Positions 1 through 7,157 of a stretch of 24,188 nt of DNA are shown piece by piece; the stretch's first letter is position 1; every line of letters starts with the position of its first letter. The notes beneath the pieces were generated by a model. The model did no database searches and was not told the DNA's origin. It worked only from the letters and a program-made list of their open reading frames with translations. The stretch is from assembly GCA_964512305.1 (NCBI GenBank), contig CAZEIW010000151.1:1-24188 (forward strand), read 5' to 3'. This DNA comes from CAZEIW01 sp964512305. Lineage in GTDB: Bacteria; Pseudomonadota; Gammaproteobacteria; Burkholderiales; Burkholderiaceae_F. The position numbers were made by a program, and so were the translations under genes.

Positions 1-1172
1 TCGCCGGCGATACAGCTCATCGTGAACAGCGCGACACCGGGGTCGCCGGTCCACAACGAATAGCGTCCCCGCCCGTGGCGAACCCTGGCCCGCTCGACCT
101 GCGCGATCGCATGCATCGCGAACGCGCGCGCGCGCTCGAGCCATAACGAGTCGCCGGTGCGTTTGTACAGTTTCAGGAAGGCGTAGCCGTTCCCGGCCGT
201 GCCATGGCACAGGCCCGGGCCTTTGTTCAGCGGACCGGCACGCCAGACGAGTTCGCCGGCGCCCAGCAACAGCGTGTTCCAGGCCGGCGATGGCGGCGCC
301 TGCGCGACGCGGCAGATGATGCCGGGTGCGCCGTGGCAGTCCTGCACCAGCCACTTAGGCGGCAGTTTCCCCTCCGGATCGTGCACCGGCAGCCAGTTGA
401 CGAGGCCGCCTTCGCGCGCCGCCGTGGCGTCCAGCGTTTGCAGCGCGCGGGCCTCGAACTGGCCGCTGAGGTCCTGCGGCAGCAGCGCGGCGCCGCGCAG
501 CGCGGGATAGACATTTCCGGCGAAGCCGTGTCCCGCACCCAGATAGCGGACGCGCTCGCCATACAGCTCCTGCACCCAAAGCCAGGCGCCCAGCCCGTCG
601 TCGCGCACCATCTGGTCGCGCAGGTGCGACAGGCCGCTCGCGAAAAGGCCGGTCCAGCGTCCTTCCCCCGTCGCCTCGGCCATGTGCAGCGCGGCGAGGA
701 CCGTGCCGGGCGAACCCCAGAGCTGCTCCCGCGAAGGGTGTTCGATGTTGCCGCCGACGATGGCGAAAATGCGATCGGCCACGCCGGGATCCCGCGTGAG
801 CTGCCATTGCAGCAGCAGCAGTCCGGCATCGCCGAAGAGATAAGAAGCCGTGCCGTGCCCCCAGCGCTCCAGCAGGGGCCGGTTGCGATCCGGCAGCGCG
901 ACGACCGTGTCGGTGAAGTCGCGATCGAAGGAGACCGCACCCGAGCCGCGCAAGCGCTCCAGCGCCCAGATCACGCCACCGGCGCCGAAATACAGCATCC
1001 AGAAGCGCTGATCGGGCCACTCCGGCTCGTCCAGCGGGTGCGCCGGCCAGCCGTTCGACGGATCGAAGCAGGCGAGCGCGTCGGCGGCGATCGCGTCGAT
1101 CGCGGCGCGCGCGGCGGCTTCACTCCATGGCGTATCCGCCAGCGGCTCGTGTCGGTCGGGTTGAAAAAGCAT
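1..1172 (-). CDS. LanC-like zinc protein (lanthionine synthetase C-like), C-terminus cut by window edge
   Basis: The frame is open from an ATG at 1172 to the window edge, giving about 390 codons; family members are near 400 aa, so little is missing. It shows the LanC repeat pattern and all zinc-site motifs: GAGHG with His215, DCHGAPG with Cys279, and GLCHGT with Cys322-His323. The last residues seen, YSLWTGDPGVALF, are typical of the final LanC repeat. LanC enzymes close thioether rings by adding Cys thiols to dehydrated Ser/Thr. Eukaryotic LanC-like proteins instead add glutathione to dehydroamino acids. Which applies here is unknown. No precursor peptide, LanB or LanM is visible. The gene starts 22 bp after the BON-protein gene on the same strand, so co-transcription is likely. 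No clear Shine-Dalgarno precedes the ATG, so the start is less certain than the family. Confidence 0.88.
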   Translation of the reverse strand, partial: MLFQPDRHEPLADTPWSEAAARAAIDAIAADALACFDPSNGWPAHPLDEPEWPDQRFWMLYFGAGGVIWALERLRGSGAVSFDRDFTDTVVALPDRNRPLLERWGHGTASYLFGDAGLLLLQWQLTRDPGVADRIFAIVGGNIEHPSREQLWGSPGTVLAALHMAEATGEGRWTGLFASGLSHLRDQMVRDDGLGAWLWVQELYGERVRYLGAGHGFAGNVYPALRGAALLPQDLSGQFEARALQTLDATAAREGGLVNWLPVHDPEGKLPPKWLVQDCHGAPGIICRVAQAPPSPAWNTLLLGAGELVWRAGPLNKGPGLCHGTAGNGYAFLKLYKRTGDSLWLERARAFAMHAIAQVERARVRHGRGRYSLWTGDPGVALFTMSCIAG

Positions 1173-1194
1173 CTTGCGGCATCCGGGCGGCGAC

Positions 1195-1737
1195 CTAAGG
1201 CTTGCGCACAGCGTACGGCGCAACGGCCCGGCTGCCAACCATGAGTTCGTTCTGCACGCCCTCGACGTCGTCGATCTGGCGGATCAGCGCCTCGATCTCG
1301 CCGGACTGCTCGGCGCTCTCCACGCATCCCTTCAACCAGACGCGCCGCCGCTGGCCGAGCGCCCAGATGCTCGTCCCGCCGTACTTCGAGGCCGCGGAAA
1401 TGGCCGTCTTCACGCGCGGAACGATCTCGGCGTCGTAAAGATACGAATTCGAGAGCCGGCAGCGCCCGGCGAGCCAGCAACTTACGCCGCGTTGGGCGCG
1501 CTCGTGGGCGGCCTGGTTGAACTCCTCCTTGGTGTACAAAGGTTCCTCGGGGACCGGGCAGCCGGCCATCCCGTTCGTGACCTGGAGAAAAGGGTCATGG
1601 AAGGGATTGCGGAGCGGATCGCCATCGGCCCGGGACGCCCACGAGCAGGCAAGCCCCGCGCATAGGAGTCCGGCGCGCAGGAGCGAGGCCCGGATCGGAC
1701 GGGTCCACGATATCCGGGCGGCTTGCGGTTCATGCAT
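1195..1737 (-). CDS. Exported BON-domain protein
   Basis: This is a 180-aa protein. The N-terminus (about residues 1-37) has basic residues, then a hydrophobic stretch (LLRAGLLCAGLAC) ending near ASRADG, which reads as a Sec signal peptide. I see no good lipobox. The last 75 residues match a BON domain: predicted beta-alpha-beta with VWLKGCVES, then a helix, then VEGVQNELMV. BON domains are found in periplasmic proteins and are thought to bind membranes or other envelope components. Four cysteines lie in the mature part. The ATG at 1737 was chosen over a TTG at 1779 because a GAGG Shine-Dalgarno (1744-1747) sits 6 nt upstream. The gene lies 51 bp after the fused LivGF gene and 22 bp before the LanC-like gene, all on the minus strand. 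Its function is not known. Confidence 0.82.
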   Translation of the reverse strand: MHEPQAARISWTRPIRASLLRAGLLCAGLACSWASRADGDPLRNPFHDPFLQVTNGMAGCPVPEEPLYTKEEFNQAAHERAQRGVSCWLAGRCRLSNSYLYDAEIVPRVKTAISAASKYGGTSIWALGQRRRVWLKGCVESAEQSGEIEALIRQIDDVEGVQNELMVGSRAVAPYAVRKP

Positions 1738-1788
1738 TCGAAACCTCGTCCGGGCGGCGCCGCGGGTCCACGTCGTCAACCTGCCGTG

Positions 1789-3267
1789 TCAGCCAAGATA
1801 ACCCGCCCCGGCCTCGGCGGCAAAACGTTCCGGCGGGCCCTCCCAGACGATCCTCGCGTGCTCGAGCACGTAGACGCGATCGGCGTGCGGCAGCGCGAAG
1901 GTGACGTTCTGCTCGCCCAGCAGCACCGAGATCGCGCTCGTTCGCCGCAGCGTCTCGAGCGCGTTGGACAGCTGGGCCAGGATCACCGGCGCCAGCCCGA
2001 GCGTCGGCTCGTCGAGGATCAGCAGGCGGGGTTGCGTCATCAGCGCGCGCGCGATCGCGAGCATCTGCTGCTCGCCTCCGGAAAGCGTGGCGGCGTTCTG
2101 GCGCTGGCGCTGCGCCAGGATCGGGAACAGCTCGAACAGCCAGGCCAGGCGCCGGCCGGACTCGATGCGGGAGAAATGCTGTCCGCCGAGGTCGAGGTTC
2201 TCGCGCACGGTCATGTCGCCGAACAGCTCGCGCGTCTCCGGGCACTGGACGATGCCGTCGCGCGCGATCCGCGCCGGCGTCAGGCCGCCGAGCGACCGGC
2301 CGTCCCAGCGGATCTCGCCGCTCGCCGGGACCAGCCCCGAAATGGCGTTGAACAGCGTGGTCTTGCCGGCGCCGTTCAGGCCGACGATCGAGACGAACTC
2401 GCCCTGGTGGACGTGGATCGACACGCGCTCGAGCGCCTGCGCCTTGCCGTAGAACACGCTCGCGTCGCGCACCTGCAGCAGGGGACTTTGGTCGCGGAAC
2501 GCGGACTCGGGCCGCGCCGCCGTCTCGATCGTTCCGCCGAGGTACACGCGGCGCACGGTTTCGTCGCGCATCACCTGCTCCGCGGTGCCGGACGCGATCC
2601 GCTCGCCGAGGTGCAGCGCGACGACGCGGTCGGCCAGCGCAGCCACACTCTTGACGTTGTGGTCGACCAGCAGCACCGCGCGGCCCTCGTCGCGGAAGCC
2701 CCGGATGATCGCCGCGATCGCCGCGGTCTCGGCTTGGGTCAGGCCGGCGAACGGTTCGTCGACCAGCACGACGCGCGGATCGCGGGCGATCGCCCGCGCC
2801 AGCTCGAGCCGGCGCAGGTCGGCGAACGGGAGGGTCGAAGGCCGCCTCTCCAGCACGGGCTCCAGGCCCACGCGCGCGGCGACCTCGCGCGCGCGCCGAT
2901 CGACCTCGGGGTCGGCGAACAGCCGCAGCAGGCTGTCGGGCAGCAGGGCGAGCTTGATGTTCTCGAAGACGGTCTGGCGGTGCAGCGGGCGCGAATGCTG
3001 GAACACGAGCCCGACCCGCCGGCGCGCGATCCGGTGCGCGGGCAGGCCGCCGATCTCGAGTCCGTCGAGCTTGATCGAACCCCCGGTGGGCCGCTCCAGG
3101 CCCATGATGAGCTTCATCACGGTCGTCTTGCCGGACCCGTTGGGCCCGACGAGGCCGACGATCTCGCCCGCGTTCAGGTCGAGGTCGACCCTGCTGACGG
3201 CGACGAGGCCGCCATAGCGCTTGGTCAGGCCTCTGACCTCGACCGCCGCGGCCGGTGGACGGCTCAT
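1789..3267 (-). CDS. Fused LivG-LivF branched-chain amino-acid-type ABC ATPase
   Basis: A single 492-aa frame carries two complete nucleotide-binding domains. Domain 1 (about 7-245) is LivG-like: Walker A 41-48 (GPNGSGKT), Walker B 166-171 (VVLVDE), H-loop His203. Its signature motif is altered, reading LPFADL at 146-151 where LivG usually has a form like LSYGQQ. Domain 2 (about 262-492) is LivF-like: Walker A 296-303 (GLNGAGKT), LSGGE at 395-399, Walker B 415-420, and a GEQN switch as in LivF. No stop separates the halves. The linker near residues 245-265 has no ATG and no Shine-Dalgarno, so a genuine fusion is more likely than two genes. The start ATG overlaps the LivM stop (ATGA), implying translational coupling. 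Role: drives uptake of branched-chain amino acids or a related small carboxylate or amide. Confidence 0.9.
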   Translation of the reverse strand: MSRPPAAAVEVRGLTKRYGGLVAVSRVDLDLNAGEIVGLVGPNGSGKTTVMKLIMGLERPTGGSIKLDGLEIGGLPAHRIARRRVGLVFQHSRPLHRQTVFENIKLALLPDSLLRLFADPEVDRRAREVAARVGLEPVLERRPSTLPFADLRRLELARAIARDPRVVLVDEPFAGLTQAETAAIAAIIRGFRDEGRAVLLVDHNVKSVAALADRVVALHLGERIASGTAEQVMRDETVRRVYLGGTIETAARPESAFRDQSPLLQVRDASVFYGKAQALERVSIHVHQGEFVSIVGLNGAGKTTLFNAISGLVPASGEIRWDGRSLGGLTPARIARDGIVQCPETRELFGDMTVRENLDLGGQHFSRIESGRRLAWLFELFPILAQRQRQNAATLSGGEQQMLAIARALMTQPRLLILDEPTLGLAPVILAQLSNALETLRRTSAISVLLGEQNVTFALPHADRVYVLEHARIVWEGPPERFAAEAGAGYLG

Positions 3268-4223
3268 TGGGCCGAACCCCGCTTCAGAGCACCCATCAAG
3301 CCGTTCGGAAAGAACAGCACGACCAGCAGCGCCACCGTCGAGACGATGAAGGTCGCCAGCTCGCCGGTCGGCCGCAGCATCTCGGTCAGACCGATCAGGA
3401 AGATCGACCCGATCGCGGCGCCGATGATCGTCCTGCGCCCGCCGAGCACCGCGGCAATGATGATCTGCACGCCGACGGTGATGTCGATCAGGGTGCCGAC
3501 CGATGCCGTCCCCATGTAGAACACCAGCAGCGCGCCGGCCAGTCCGGAGAACAGCGCGCTGATCGTGAAGGCCGCCAGCTTGTGCTTGACGACGTTGAAG
3601 CCGAGCGCGCGCGCCTGCGTCGGATCCTGGCCGCTCGCCTGCAGGATGAGTCCCACGGCGGAACGCGACAGCGTGACCAGGATCACCGCGCTCGCGAGCA
3701 TGAAGCCGAGCGCGATCCAGTAGTTGACATCGGCATCGACCGAAAGGACGTCGGGAACCGTGAGCCCGATTTCGCCGCCGGTCAGGCCGGCGAACACGAC
3801 CACGAGGTTCTGAAGGATCAGCACGGCGACCAGCGTCGTCAGGCCGAAGTAGGGGCCGGTGACCCGAAGTGCCGGCAATGCCAGCACGACGCCGCCGAGG
3901 ATTGCCGCCATCGCGCCGGCGCCCACGCACAGCCAGATCGGCCAGCCGTAGCGATTGTCGAGGATGCCGGCGGTATAGGCGCCGAGGCCGATCAGGAAGG
4001 TGGGACCGAAGTTGACCTCGTTGGCGAACCCGAACAGCAGGTCCCACGCCATCGCGCAGACGCCGTAGTAGTAGGCCAGCGTCAGCAGGCCCAGCACGTA
4101 GCCGGACACCCACAGGGGCAGCAGGGCGAGAGCAGCCGAGGCGATCAGCGCCAGCGCCACGATCCTGGCCCGGGACGGAAGCCGGGCGCGGCCCGCGCCG
4201 AGGGTCGGCGCCGCGTCGCTCAT
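3264..4223 (-). CDS. livM: LivM-like permease of branched-chain amino-acid-type ABC importer
   Basis: This 319-aa hydrophobic protein has a short basic N-terminus, then many membrane segments. It contains the family patterns GFANEVNFGPTFLIGLGAYT near the N-terminus and GVQIIIAAVLGGRRTIIGA in the second half; the latter corresponds to the coupling-loop region that contacts the ATPases. In the family, LivM pairs with LivH to form the inner-membrane channel. The start ATG (4221-4223) overlaps the stop of the LivH-like gene, and its own stop overlaps the ATG of the fused ATPase gene. The three genes are therefore translationally coupled. The same frame is open well upstream of 4223, but that part is an out-of-frame reading of livH. 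Confidence 0.93.
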   Translation of the reverse strand: MSDAAPTLGAGRARLPSRARIVALALIASAALALLPLWVSGYVLGLLTLAYYYGVCAMAWDLLFGFANEVNFGPTFLIGLGAYTAGILDNRYGWPIWLCVGAGAMAAILGGVVLALPALRVTGPYFGLTTLVAVLILQNLVVVFAGLTGGEIGLTVPDVLSVDADVNYWIALGFMLASAVILVTLSRSAVGLILQASGQDPTQARALGFNVVKHKLAAFTISALFSGLAGALLVFYMGTASVGTLIDITVGVQIIIAAVLGGRRTIIGAAIGSIFLIGLTEMLRPTGELATFIVSTVALLVVLFFPNGLMGALKRGSAQ

Positions 4224-5092
4224 CTGCGCCCGAGCAGTCCGTGCGGGCGCACGTACATCACCGCGACCAGCAGCAGAAGCGAAGGGATGAAGCGGTACGC
4301 CGGCGATATCAGGTAAGCGGTCAGGGTTTCCAGATAGCCGATCACATAGGCCGCGATCAGCGAGCCCGTGACGCTGCCCAGGCCGCCGAGCACGACGATC
4401 GAGAACGCGCTGGCCGTCAGCGGCCCGACGCTGTAGGACGAAACCCCCAGGAACATGCCGAGCAGCACGCCGGCGGCGCCGGCGAGCACGCCGTAGATCG
4501 CCCAGACCGCGAGATAGATGCGCGTCAGCTCGATGCCCAGCAGCGTGACGCCGCGCGGATTCATCGCCGCCGCCAGCACCGCCTTGCCCGCCCGCGTGCG
4601 GTTGACGATCAGCCAGAGCAGGCCGATCACGGCCCAGCAGATCACCGCGGTGAAGATCTCGTTGCGCGGCACGCGCACGCCGGCGAGGCCGACGACGCCG
4701 TCGACGATCGGCAGCACGGTTTTCGCGTTGTTCGTGAACAGGTAGGCGATCAGCTCCTGGATCATGATGCCCCAGAGCAGCGTCGCGGTGAGCACGAATA
4801 TCTCGCGCTCCTCGTGGCGGATCGCGCTCGACTGCTGGATGGGCCTCACGATCAGGCCGTAGGTCGCGAGCGACAGTGCGAGGCTCACCGCGATGCCGAA
4901 TCCGGCCGACGCCGCGTTGCCCATCATCGCGCCGTTGGCGGCCCATGCGGCCACGGCGGCCGCGACCATCAGCGCGCCGTGCGACAGGTTCAGGACGCCA
5001 GAAACGCCGAAGATCAGCGTGAAACCCATCGCGCCGAGCGCGTAGAGCGCGCTGACGGCGAAGCCGTCGATCAGGATCTGCCAGGCCAGCAT
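4220..5092 (-). CDS. livH: LivH-like permease of branched-chain amino-acid-type ABC importer
   Basis: This 290-aa integral membrane protein begins MLAWQILIDGFAVSALYALGAMG, a typical LivH start. It has GVLNLSHGALM near residue 35 and SIVVLGGLGSVTGSLIAAYV near residue 230, the conserved LivH segments. It ends YVRPHGLLGRR, the usual LivH C-terminus. It should form half of the importer channel together with the LivM-like protein. The gene follows the binding-protein gene after 85 bp and overlaps livM by 4 bp. The ATG at 5092 fits the family length, although only a weak GAGAG lies directly upstream of it. Substrate cannot be read from sequence: this permease class also serves urea, short amides and aromatic acids. 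Confidence 0.93.
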   Translation of the reverse strand: MLAWQILIDGFAVSALYALGAMGFTLIFGVSGVLNLSHGALMVAAAVAAWAANGAMMGNAASAGFGIAVSLALSLATYGLIVRPIQQSSAIRHEEREIFVLTATLLWGIMIQELIAYLFTNNAKTVLPIVDGVVGLAGVRVPRNEIFTAVICWAVIGLLWLIVNRTRAGKAVLAAAMNPRGVTLLGIELTRIYLAVWAIYGVLAGAAGVLLGMFLGVSSYSVGPLTASAFSIVVLGGLGSVTGSLIAAYVIGYLETLTAYLISPAYRFIPSLLLLVAVMYVRPHGLLGRR

Positions 5093-5177
5093 CTCTCGCG
5101 TTCGCCGGCAGCGCGATCGGCGCCGTGGCCGCGCGGGTCCGGTGCGCCGTCCGCCGCCGGGCGCCCGCGCGTGCCCG

Positions 5178-6440
5178 TCAGCGGCCCGCCATCACGAACG
5201 CCGGAAACGTGAGCTTTCCGTTGGCGACGACGGGAGGCCAGAGGTTGACCTGCTTGCCGTCCTGCCATTGCAGCATCAGGCCCGTGATGTACCCGTTGCC
5301 GACCCGCAGCCCGTGCACGTGCGGGTCGCCCTTGGGCAGGAACTGGACCCGGCCGATCGTGCCCTCGTAGTCGGTCTTCTCGAGCGCATCGACGAGCTTG
5401 TCCGGGTCGGTCGACCCCGCGCGGCGGATCGCGTCGGCGATCATGTAGACCTCGTCGTACGACGTATAGCCGCAGTACGACGGATTGTTGCCGTACTTCT
5501 TCCGGAACGCCTCGACGAACGGCAGGGTCTTGGGCGTCACGGCGACATCGGGACCCGACACGCCCTGGTACAACACGCCCTCGACGGCCCCGTTGGTGTC
5601 TTTCCAGAAGCTCGAATTGGTCGCCTGCGACGAGATGCCGAACATCGGGATCGGCACCCGCCCGTTCTTCCACTGCACGGTGGGCTGCACGCCGACGTGC
5701 GAAATACCGGTGATGATCACGTCGGGCTTCTCGTCCTCGATCTTGTTGAAGATCGGCGTGAAATCGGTCGTGTCGGGCGAGAACCGGATATGGTCGAGCA
5801 CCTTCAGGCCGACCTTCGGCAGGCATTCCTCGTAGCCGGCATCGAGCGGCGTGGTCCAGGCCGCGTCCTCGCTCATGATCACGGCGGATTTCATCTTCAG
5901 CTTCGCTGCGAGCAGGTCGCGGGCAGCCTCGCACACCTGACCCGCGAGCGCGCCGGAGGTCAGGTAGCCGTGGAACGTGTACTTGTTGTGGTCGTAGTCC
6001 TTGGCGATGTTCTCCGTGATCACGTTCGATGCGGCACCGGGCGTGATCATCACGGTCTTCAGGCGGGCCGACCAGGGCTCGAGCGCGAGAACGACCTCGC
6101 TGATGTAACTCGCAATTACCGCCGCGACGTGATCCTCATTGACCGCCCGCTGGAACGCTCGCACGGAGTCGGCCGACGAGGAGTGGTTGTCGTACGAGAC
6201 GATCTCGATCCGGCGGCCGTCCACGCCGCCCCTGGCGTTGATCTCGTCCGCGGCGAGTTGTGCGGCACCCGGGATCGAGGACCCGGCGACGGCCTGCGCC
6301 TCGGCGATCACGCCGATCCGAATGGGGTCTTTGGTTTGTGCGTACGCGGGTCCGAGCACAACCGTCGCGAGGGCCAGGAATGACGAAGTGACAGCCATCG
6401 AACGGGCACGTCGTGCCCGACCACCGACATCGCGAGCCAT
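5178..6440 (-). CDS. Periplasmic substrate-binding protein, LivK/Leu-Ile-Val type
   Basis: This is a 420-aa exported protein. The signal peptide is about residues 1-34, with cleavage near PAYA/QTKD. The mature protein starts DPIRIGVIAEAQAVAGSSIPG, a type-1 periplasmic binding fold N-terminus. It continues with AAQLAADEINARGGVDGRRIE, a hallmark of branched-chain amino-acid-type binding proteins. It should capture the ligand in the periplasm and deliver it to the LivH/LivM channel. The ATG at 6440 is supported by a GGGAGA Shine-Dalgarno 5 nt upstream. It is the first gene of the transporter set; the permease gene begins 85 bp later. The ligand is unknown, since family sequence alone does not separate Leu/Ile/Val from amides or aromatic acids. 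Confidence 0.93.
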   Translation of the reverse strand: MARDVGGRARRARSMAVTSSFLALATVVLGPAYAQTKDPIRIGVIAEAQAVAGSSIPGAAQLAADEINARGGVDGRRIEIVSYDNHSSSADSVRAFQRAVNEDHVAAVIASYISEVVLALEPWSARLKTVMITPGAASNVITENIAKDYDHNKYTFHGYLTSGALAGQVCEAARDLLAAKLKMKSAVIMSEDAAWTTPLDAGYEECLPKVGLKVLDHIRFSPDTTDFTPIFNKIEDEKPDVIITGISHVGVQPTVQWKNGRVPIPMFGISSQATNSSFWKDTNGAVEGVLYQGVSGPDVAVTPKTLPFVEAFRKKYGNNPSYCGYTSYDEVYMIADAIRRAGSTDPDKLVDALEKTDYEGTIGRVQFLPKGDPHVHGLRVGNGYITGLMLQWQDGKQVNLWPPVVANGKLTFPAFVMAGR

Positions 6441-6471
6441 GTTGTCTCCCGGGCGTGTTGGAATGTTTGAT

Positions 6472-6504
6472 GCGGCCGCCGCAGCGCGATGCTGGGGCGG
6501 CCGC
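6472..6504 (-). promoter_or_regulatory. Hairpin in the leader/promoter of the binding-protein gene
   Basis: Two 14-nt arms, 6472-6485 and 6491-6504, pair with one mismatch around a 5-nt loop (GCGAT). No T-tract follows on either strand, so it is not a standard Rho-independent terminator. It lies about 30-65 bp upstream of the binding-protein ATG and spans the predicted -10 and start of transcription. It could be an operator, an attenuating mRNA structure, or the 3' end of the small exported-protein gene upstream. Confidence 0.45.
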
Positions 6505-6517
6505 GATCAAATGTCAA
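6489..6517 (-). promoter_or_regulatory. Possible sigma-70 promoter for the liv-type operon
   Basis: On the minus strand a perfect TTGACA (-35) lies at 6512-6517, followed by a 17-nt spacer and CAGCAT at 6489-6494. The -10 is poor (3 of 6 consensus positions), so an activator may be needed or the match may be chance. It points toward the binding-protein gene, whose ATG is about 50 nt downstream. Confidence 0.35.
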
Positions 6518-6594
6518 TCGATGAGCGGCGTGGCGCGCGCTTCCGCCGCGCGTTGCGGCGAATGCGCGCACGTGCGCGTGGAGACGATTGCGGG

Positions 6595-6999
6595 CTATTG
6601 CGCCGGCAGGTCGAGGTCGGCCGTGGTCGATTTGTCGCCGCTCTTCAGCGTCAGCCGAAGCTGCCAGGGCCCTTTCATCGTCGGCGTCAGATTCGAGATG
6701 TGCCAGCCACAGGCGCCCATTTTCATCACCTCCGGCTCGGACGCTCCGCCGTGCCCGCCGTGCGTCGGCATCGTGAACGCCACCTTGTCCACCGTCGGAC
6801 ACTGGCCGGCCGCGCCGCCGATGGCGGAGATGTCGACCATCACTTCGTTTTCCTTCTTGACTTCGAGCGCGGCGGGCGCATCGGGCTTCAGCGACCACTT
6901 GCCATCGGCCGACTTGATGGCCTGCTGCGCGCCCGCGCTTGCGCACAGCAGCAACCCGACGAGCAGCAGTTGTTTTTGACCCGGCGAACGAATGACCAC
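6595..6999 (-). CDS. Small exported protein, possibly YtkA/FixH-like domain
   Basis: This is a 134-aa protein with a signal peptide (QKQLLLVGLLLCASAGAQ, cleaved around residue 25). The mature part is a predicted beta-rich domain. It contains MPTHGGHGG in the middle, then GWHISNLTPTMKGPWQLRLTL. That layout (a Met/His-rich loop, then a strand pair with a GPWQL-type turn) recalls YtkA/FixH-like domains, some of which are linked to copper handling. I treat this as a weak family guess. The start is a GTG at 6997-6999, chosen because GGAGG lies 6 nt upstream (7006-7010). An upstream TTG in frame has no such site. It is on the same strand as the liv-type operon but 154 bp ahead of it and separated by a hairpin, so it is probably its own unit. 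Confidence 0.7.
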   Translation of the reverse strand: MVIRSPGQKQLLLVGLLLCASAGAQQAIKSADGKWSLKPDAPAALEVKKENEVMVDISAIGGAAGQCPTVDKVAFTMPTHGGHGGASEPEVMKMGACGWHISNLTPTMKGPWQLRLTLKSGDKSTTADLDLPAQ

Positions 7000-7157
7000 G
7001 GCCGACCTCCAGCGGTGAAAGGAGGCCGGAATTGTAATGCGCACCGAGGCGGCGCCGCGAATCGCCGGCGGCCGACGGCGGGATGTCAATCGGTCATCCG
7101 GATGCGTGCATCGTGGCCTGGCATCGGTGCGATACTTTCAGGGTCGAAATTGCGGAC

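Noticed and set aside
1..1172. A lantibiotic biosynthesis cluster
   Set aside because: Only a LanC-like gene is present. No precursor, dehydratase, protease or dedicated exporter is visible, and the nearby ABC genes form an importer of the amino-acid type.
204..1244. Long plus-strand frame (346 aa) opposite the LanC-like gene
   Set aside because: It is Arg/Gln/Ala-rich with no recognisable motif and mirrors the codon bias of the minus-strand LanC-like gene, which carries real catalytic motifs.
1723..3519. Long plus-strand frame (598 aa) opposite the LivGF gene
   Set aside because: It is low complexity (Arg, Asp, Gln, Glu), overlaps a gene with clear Walker motifs, and is a GC-bias shadow.
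6565..6578. Perfect 14-bp palindrome CGCGCACGTGCGCG
   Set aside because: It is made of alternating G/C typical of this genome, has no T-tract and no second copy in a regulatory position; chance is likely.
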